Source of the DNA: Candidatus Methylopumilus sp.
GTDB lineage: Bacteria > Pseudomonadota > Gammaproteobacteria > Burkholderiales > Methylophilaceae
NCBI GenBank assembly: GCA_026399645.1
Contig: JAPLQN010000059.1
Coordinates: forward strand, 34,005 to 98,004
Reading direction: 5' to 3'
Length of the DNA: 64,000 nt
The translations under genes and the position numbers were made by a program. The notes beneath the pieces are model-generated. The model had not been told where the DNA came from. It saw nothing but the letters and a program-made list of their open reading frames with translations, and made no database searches. Positions 59,740 to 64,000 of this stretch are shown here, one piece after another (position 1 is the first letter of the stretch; each line of letters opens with the position of its first letter).

Positions 59740-60881
59740 TATATGTTTACCTTTCTTTCATTAAATAGCTTACCCTCGCGAGTCATTAACGATGTGCTCA
59801 GCAATTCATCATCATAATTAATCTCTAACTTTCCATCGGTATTGATTAATAATTTTAAAAATTCATATACATTTTTTGCAAAAAGTACCGACGCATCATG
59901 GCTTACTAAACTAGGAAGATTTGTATAGCCCACAATAGTAACGCCTTTATGTTCAATAACTTGATCTGCTTGAGTTAATGGGCAATTACCACAACCGTCT
60001 TGCCCTGTTCCTGCAGCAAGATCAATAATGACGGAACCTTGTTTCATGCCCTCTACAGTATCCTTAGAAATGAGCTCTGGAGGAAACATGCCTGGAATAA
60101 GCGCTGATGTGATTACAATATCTGCTTTCATCGCATGTTCTGAAACAACATTTGCCTGTCTTTTTAACCATGCTGAAGGCATTTTTTGAGCATACCCACC
60201 TTGTCCTGACGCAATATTTTTTTCCTCTTCTGTTTCAAATGGAACATCGATAAATTTTGCACCTAGTGATTCTATTTGTTCCTTCACGGCAGGTCTCACA
60301 TCAGACGCTTCCACAATAGCGCCTAATCTTTTTGCAGTCGCAATCGCTTGCAGTCCTGTAACACCAGCACCTAAAATTAATACTCTCGCTGCTTTCACCG
60401 TGCCTGCTGCCGTCATAAGCATAGGCATAAATTTTTTATAAAATTGCGTAGCCAATAGTACAGATTTATAACCGGAGATATTTGCTTGTGAAGATAAAAC
60501 ATCCATGCTTTGAGCTCGCGAATTTCTTGGGAGTGCTTCGAGCGCAAAACATGTTAAGCCCTGATTGGCCATGATTTCTTTTAGTGAGTAATTAAAAGGC
60601 TCTAGCAAGCCAATAATAATAGTATCTTTTTTAAGGGATTTAATTTCATCGTGACTTGGTGCACGGACCTTAAGAATTATGTCTGTGTCGGTGATCTTAC
60701 TCTTAGATTCAACGATTGCACCTTCATTTATAAAGTCTTGGTCTGAAATGTGTGCTTTTACTCCTGCATCTTTTTCAATAAAAACTTCGCATTTCATTTG
60801 AATTAATTTTTTAACAATTTCAGGCGTGATAGCTACACGATTTTCCCCATTAACTATTTCTTTAAAAATACCAATTTTCAT
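59739..60881 (-). CDS. pntAA: NAD(P) transhydrogenase alpha subunit, NAD-binding part
   Basis: 380 aa, the soluble NAD(H)-binding part of the transhydrogenase, related to alanine dehydrogenase. It shows the N-terminal [14 protein letters not shown], the Rossmann [12 protein letters not shown], and the [10 protein letters not shown] segment. Lies 23 bp after the NDH-2 gene, so NDH-2, pntAA, pntAB and pntB probably form one operon that balances NADH and NADPH. Confidence 0.95.
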   Translation of the reverse strand: MKIGIFKEIVNGENRVAITPEIVKKLIQMKCEVFIEKDAGVKAHISDQDFINEGAIVESKSKITDTDIILKVRAPSHDEIKSLKKDTIIIGLLEPFNYSLKEIMANQGLTCFALEALPRNSRAQSMDVLSSQANISGYKSVLLATQFYKKFMPMLMTAAGTVKAARVLILGAGVTGLQAIATAKRLGAIVEASDVRPAVKEQIESLGAKFIDVPFETEEEKNIASGQGGYAQKMPSAWLKRQANVVSEHAMKADIVITSALIPGMFPPELISKDTVEGMKQGSVIIDLAAGTGQDGCGNCPLTQADQVIEHKGVTIVGYTNLPSLVSHDASVLFAKNVYEFLKLLINTDGKLEINYDDELLSTSLMTREGKLFNERKVNI

Positions 60882-60904
60882 TTATGGCTTCTTTTATAAA
60901 TTAA

Positions 60905-62212
60905 CTAATGAAGTTTGACTTGGGCTTCTGATCTGCGCGTAATTATTCGAGCTAACGACTGCAATGCCATACTCATGAATCCATGTAAGGCCATTAAATG
61001 CATTTTATAAAGTGATTGATACATCAAACGTGCAATGATGCCTTCAATAAACATAGAATCCCCTATGAGAGAGCCCATTAAATTACCAACGGTTGAATAC
61101 GTCCCCAGGTTCACAAGCGAGCCATAGTCTTTATAAACGTAGCGAGGTAAATGTGTTTTTCCTTTAACACGCAACTTCATACTTTTAAAAAGAAGATTTG
61201 CTTGTTGATGCGCAGCCTGAGCTCTTGGAGGGACATATTGATCAGTACCATCGATCGGACATGCAGCACAATCTCCAAAAGCAAAAATTGAATCATCCTT
61301 CGTTGTTTGTAATGAACTATTGACCATTAATTGATTGATGCGATTAGTTTCTAACCCGTCAATATTCTTTAAGAAATCTGGCGCCTTGACACCCGCTGCC
61401 CAAACAACAAGGCCTGAGGAAATGATTTTTTTAGTGTGTGTCTTAATACCTTTTGCAGAAACTTCAGTCACACGCTCACCCAAATAAAGGTGAACATCTA
61501 ACTTACGTAATTCTAATGCTACAGAGTTAGATAATTTTTTTGGGAGTGCTGGAAGTAAGCGAGAACTTGCTTCAATGATAGATATTTTAATATCACGATC
61601 AGGATTGACCCGATCAATACCGTATACAGTCATTTCCCGCGTGGCTTTATGAAGTTCTGCTGCAAGTTCGACACCTGTTGCTCCTGCGCCTACAATGACC
61701 ACTTCAAGTTGGCCGGGTTGAATTGCTTTCTTTTGTGTTTGTGCTTTTAAAATAGCATGATGTAATTTTTGATGAAATACTTCAGCTTGCGCTTGTGTGT
61801 CTAATGCGATTGAGTGTTCTGCTGCACCTTTAATACCAAAATCGTTCGTAGTACTGCCTACAGATATAATCAATGTATCGTATTGAAAACTTCTTCTTGG
61901 AATAATTTCTTCACCATCTTCATCGATATACGCTGAAATCGATACTTCTTTCTTACGACGATTGAGTCGATCCATGCGGCCTAAGCGAAAACGAAAGTGA
62001 TGCCAGTGGGCTTGTGCCATGTATTCCAATTCATGCTTATCAGGGTTCATACTCCCTGCAGCAATTTCGTGAAGGAGGGGTTTCCACACGTGTGTCTTCG
62101 TGCAATCAATCAAAGTGATTTCAGCTTTTTTATTTTTACCTAATGTATCGACTAATTTAGTTGCAAGCTCAAGGCCGCCAGCACCACCACCTACTATCAC
62201 AATCTTATGCAT
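60905..62212 (-). CDS. ndh: Type II NADH dehydrogenase (FAD)
   Basis: Peripheral membrane flavoprotein that passes electrons from NADH to quinone without pumping protons. 435 aa: FAD motif VGGGAGGLELA (about 6-16), second Rossmann VGAGATGVELAAE for NADH (near 175), and the FAD-binding AFGDCA box. A C-terminal amphipathic/hydrophobic helical region fits membrane binding. First gene of the probable NDH-2-pnt operon. Confidence 0.9.
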   Translation of the reverse strand: MHKIVIVGGGAGGLELATKLVDTLGKNKKAEITLIDCTKTHVWKPLLHEIAAGSMNPDKHELEYMAQAHWHHFRFRLGRMDRLNRRKKEVSISAYIDEDGEEIIPRRSFQYDTLIISVGSTTNDFGIKGAAEHSIALDTQAQAEVFHQKLHHAILKAQTQKKAIQPGQLEVVIVGAGATGVELAAELHKATREMTVYGIDRVNPDRDIKISIIEASSRLLPALPKKLSNSVALELRKLDVHLYLGERVTEVSAKGIKTHTKKIISSGLVVWAAGVKAPDFLKNIDGLETNRINQLMVNSSLQTTKDDSIFAFGDCAACPIDGTDQYVPPRAQAAHQQANLLFKSMKLRVKGKTHLPRYVYKDYGSLVNLGTYSTVGNLMGSLIGDSMFIEGIIARLMYQSLYKMHLMALHGFMSMALQSLARIITRRSEAQVKLH

Positions 62213-62237
62213 TTCGCTTCCTTAAATACAGACAATA

Positions 62238-62275
62238 AAAAAACCACTACTGCAATTATACAGGAGTGGTTTTTT
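62238..62275 (-). terminator. Intrinsic terminator of the xox operon
   Basis: Arms AAAAAACCACT and AGTGGTTTTTT (11 bp), extended by an inner CTG/CAG stem, with a T-run on the minus strand. It sits between the xoxG stop and the ndh start and would end xox transcripts; the flanking symmetry could also stop plus-strand reading. Confidence 0.88.
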
Positions 62276-62311
62276 CATTAATTTTCTAGAAGTTGCCTAG
62301 ATGATTTCAAA

Positions 62312-62803
62312 TTACTCGTTACCTGTAAGTCCTTTTCCTTGCGTGCGAACCCAAGCAATAACTTTTAAAAGTTCATCCACCTTAAGTCCGTTTGTAGGAT
62401 CCGTAGCATCCATAACACCCAAACCTTTTCCACCCATACCACCGTTTGTACCATGCCATAAAGTTTCAAACATACCTTTGTTTGTTGCATCTTTAGGGTA
62501 GCGGAATGTAGGACCTACTAAACCCGGGCCTACTTGACCCTTTGCATCGCCACCATGGCATTGCGTGCATGAGTAAAGTCCGAAAAGCTTTTTACCTTTC
62601 GCTTCAGCTTCTGCATTACCAACATATGAATTTTTACCAGTAGCTAAAAATTCTTTTGCTGCCGGCGTATCAAAGAGAGCTGGATCAAGTTTAAACGTAC
62701 TTCCATCTGTTGTTTTTACAAATGAAACATCAGCAGATGCCACACCTGCAATTGTCATCATAGAAACTAAAAGTGATGACATGAATACTTTTTTTACTAA
62801 CAT
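62312..62803 (-). CDS. xoxG: Cytochrome c XoxG (electron acceptor of XoxF)
   Basis: Periplasmic monohaem c-type cytochrome. 163 aa: signal peptide cleaved after ASA (about residue 24), one haem motif CTQCH (C79, C82, H83), and a distal Met most likely M123 in NGGMGGKG. It is the third gene of xoxF-xoxJ-xoxG, so its role as the methanol dehydrogenase electron acceptor is assigned from context. It has a good ribosome site (AGGAG). Confidence 0.9.
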   Translation of the reverse strand: MLVKKVFMSSLLVSMMTIAGVASADVSFVKTTDGSTFKLDPALFDTPAAKEFLATGKNSYVGNAEAEAKGKKLFGLYSCTQCHGGDAKGQVGPGLVGPTFRYPKDATNKGMFETLWHGTNGGMGGKGLGVMDATDPTNGLKVDELLKVIAWVRTQGKGLTGNE

Positions 62804-62961
62804 AATTTCTCCTAAAAATTGCGTTAACCTTGAAGGCTGTTCGCTCCATGATATAAATTCTAAAAACTGTTTTATCTTCCAAAAAATCTAAGAAAACATA
62901 CACTAATATTACTCATTTTTTGTTATAAAGTCACCCTTTTGGAGTGAATTTTTTTTGAACT

Positions 62962-63834
62962 TTACTTGCCTGTCTTGTCTCCCATCACCACTGGCACATG
63001 AGGGATGCCGTAATCATCTAAAATCTTCATAATTTTAGATTGGTTTCGATCAAGGGCACCTTGAATCATTTCCATTCGGTCTTTATCTTTCTTTCTTACT
63101 GCGAGAGAAACATTAAATTCTGATTTGCCTTTTTGAGTATCAAATGAATTTCGTTCAGATTTAAATTCAGGAAGTGGGACAATTACTAAAGGCTCCTTGG
63201 CGGCTTTTGCATAGTAGCCTCCTATAGGTCCCCATATAATAGCAACATCAATTTTTCCCGCGACTAAATCATCGATCATATGACCTGGTGATAAATTTAG
63301 ATCTCTTTGTAATCGGTAAGGACGAGCATTCCCCATAAGATCATGATCGCGCAATGCAATGGTGGGTGGGCTTTCACCTACAATACCAATAATACCTTTT
63401 CTTAAATCTTCTGAATCCCAATCTTTAATATTGTAGTTACTTGATTTTCGATACACGAATACATAGCCGGAGCGATAATAAGGCTTTGAAGTGCGCAATG
63501 AATCGACATCTGATCCCATCCCAATAATCACATCACAGCGTTGCGCATTAATCGTGTTTCTTAAATAGCCCTGACGATCAAGCCAAAATTCATAACCCAG
63601 CTCCTTGCCTAGATCTTTTGCTAAAACTTCTGCAATTTTATTTTCAAAGCCCTCACCTTTTTGATTTGAGTAAGGTAAATTTTCTGGGTCAGCACACACT
63701 CTAAATTCTTTATCTACAGGGGTTCGATATGGCATACCAGGTAAACCATCTTCACGCTCCTGTCCTGCAGCAAACGCATTCCCCACAAAAGCTATATTCA
63801 TTACATATAAAAACATCATTATTTTTTTAAACAT
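62962..63834 (-). CDS. xoxJ: Periplasmic substrate-binding-like protein XoxJ
   Basis: 290-aa extracytoplasmic binding-protein fold (SBP_bac_3) with a signal peptide cleaved after AFA (about residue 22). XoxJ proteins have this fold and are thought to help activate or assemble XoxF; they are not transporters. Motifs FRVCADPENLPYSN and GFENKIAEVLA are typical of the group. It lies 117 bp after the xoxF stop and 158 bp before xoxG. Confidence 0.9.
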   Translation of the reverse strand: MFKKIMMFLYVMNIAFVGNAFAAGQEREDGLPGMPYRTPVDKEFRVCADPENLPYSNQKGEGFENKIAEVLAKDLGKELGYEFWLDRQGYLRNTINAQRCDVIIGMGSDVDSLRTSKPYYRSGYVFVYRKSSNYNIKDWDSEDLRKGIIGIVGESPPTIALRDHDLMGNARPYRLQRDLNLSPGHMIDDLVAGKIDVAIIWGPIGGYYAKAAKEPLVIVPLPEFKSERNSFDTQKGKSEFNVSLAVRKKDKDRMEMIQGALDRNQSKIMKILDDYGIPHVPVVMGDKTGK

Positions 63835-63874
63835 TTTTTTCCTTACAAGTTAAATATCATGGGCCCTATAAAAA

Positions 63875-63902
63875 AAACACCCCACTCGAAAGTGGGGTGT
63901 TT
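63875..63902 (-). terminator. Intrinsic terminator after xoxF
   Basis: 12-bp arms AAACACCCCACT and AGTGGGGTGTTT around a four-base loop, followed on the minus strand by eight T. It sits between xoxF and xoxJ, so most xoxF transcripts should end here with partial read-through into xoxJ and xoxG, which fits the need for much more dehydrogenase than accessory protein. Confidence 0.92.
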
Positions 63903-63951
63903 ATAGGACATACTAACTAACAGTTAGTTCTATAAAAAATCTTTCGATTAA

Positions 63952-64000
63952 TTATAGGCTAAATACTGTTAAAGCACCGCCGCCAGGAGCAGCATTGTAC
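63952..64000 (-). CDS. xoxF: PQQ-dependent methanol dehydrogenase XoxF (C-terminal end only)
   Basis: Only the last 15 codons and stop lie in the window; translated they read YNAAPGGGALTVFSL, the kind of Gly-rich end that quinoprotein methanol dehydrogenases have. The identity as the lanthanide-dependent XoxF type rests mainly on the following xoxJ and xoxG genes. It is cut at the right edge. The gene is closed by a strong terminator at 63875-63902. Confidence 0.75.
   Translation of the reverse strand, partial: YNAAPGGGALTVFSL

Noticed and set aside
59431..60881. pntA in two pieces, considered as a frameshift
   Set aside because: The split into a NAD-binding and a membrane part is standard in many proteobacteria and both pieces are complete.
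62930..62946. Short stem after xoxJ considered as an attenuator for xoxG
   Set aside because: Six base pairs with a bulge, and its T-run lies on the other strand, so it is not a convincing terminator of the xox transcript.

Overview
The window is a stretch of compact, AT-rich bacterial chromosome with almost no spacer DNA. Gene content suggests a streamlined aquatic methylotroph of the betaproteobacterial family Methylophilaceae (OM43 / 'Candidatus Methylopumilus'-like). The reasons are the end of a lanthanide-type methanol dehydrogenase locus (xoxF-xoxJ-xoxG), a complete NAD-dependent molybdenum formate dehydrogenase (fdsGBACD), a tkt-gap-pgk block suited to RuMP-cycle carbon, and a betaproteobacterial dcw cluster. 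This placement is inference from gene content; I made no database comparison. I see no insertion sequences, prophage genes, CRISPR arrays, tRNA genes or clear pseudogenes.

Layout. 1-4.2 kb: 5' two thirds of secA, an M23 peptidase, dciA and a TauE/SafE permease. 4.3-11.5 kb: a K+-independent H+-pyrophosphatase, then purC, pgk, gap and tkt on the minus strand. 11.7-18.3 kb: a thioredoxin-like protein, rsmE, an unusual XRE-HTH/N-acetylglutamate synthase fusion, argB, a HAD nucleotidase, a cca gene without an HD motif, and an NDUFA9-like reductase. 18.3-36.6 kb: the full division and cell-wall cluster on the minus strand (mraZ-rsmH-ftsL-ftsI-murE-murF-mraY-murD-ftsW-murG-murC-murB-ddl-ftsQ-ftsA-ftsZ-lpxC), ending in an unlabelled 53-aa membrane protein that overlaps lpxC by 4 bp. 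An MraZ-type operator of three direct repeats lies upstream. 36.8-37.0 kb: a very short RNase P RNA of about 232 nt. 37.2-43.9 kb: a small XRE protein, pyrC, rsmI, a DolP-like BON lipoprotein, trxA, rho, rpmE and a membrane glycosyltransferase. 43.9-54.9 kb: a molybdenum island with fdsGBACD and, divergently, an unassigned molybdopterin oxidoreductase with moaA, mobA and moeA. 55.0-58.1 kb: bcp, phoH and lplT. 58.1-62.2 kb: pntB, pntAB, pntAA and a type II NADH dehydrogenase. 62.3-64.0 kb: xoxG, xoxJ and the last codons of xoxF.

How the genes fit together. Methanol oxidised by XoxF would pass electrons to cytochrome XoxG. Formate formed downstream would be oxidised by Fds to NADH, which NDH-2 and PntAB can pass to quinone or convert to NADPH. 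The Moco genes sit beside the two molybdoenzymes that need them. The H+-pyrophosphatase recovers energy from pyrophosphate.

The most unusual signals are the RNase P RNA, which keeps the catalytic core but has lost almost the whole specificity domain, and the DNA-binding domain fused to the first enzyme of arginine synthesis, with a palindrome directly upstream.
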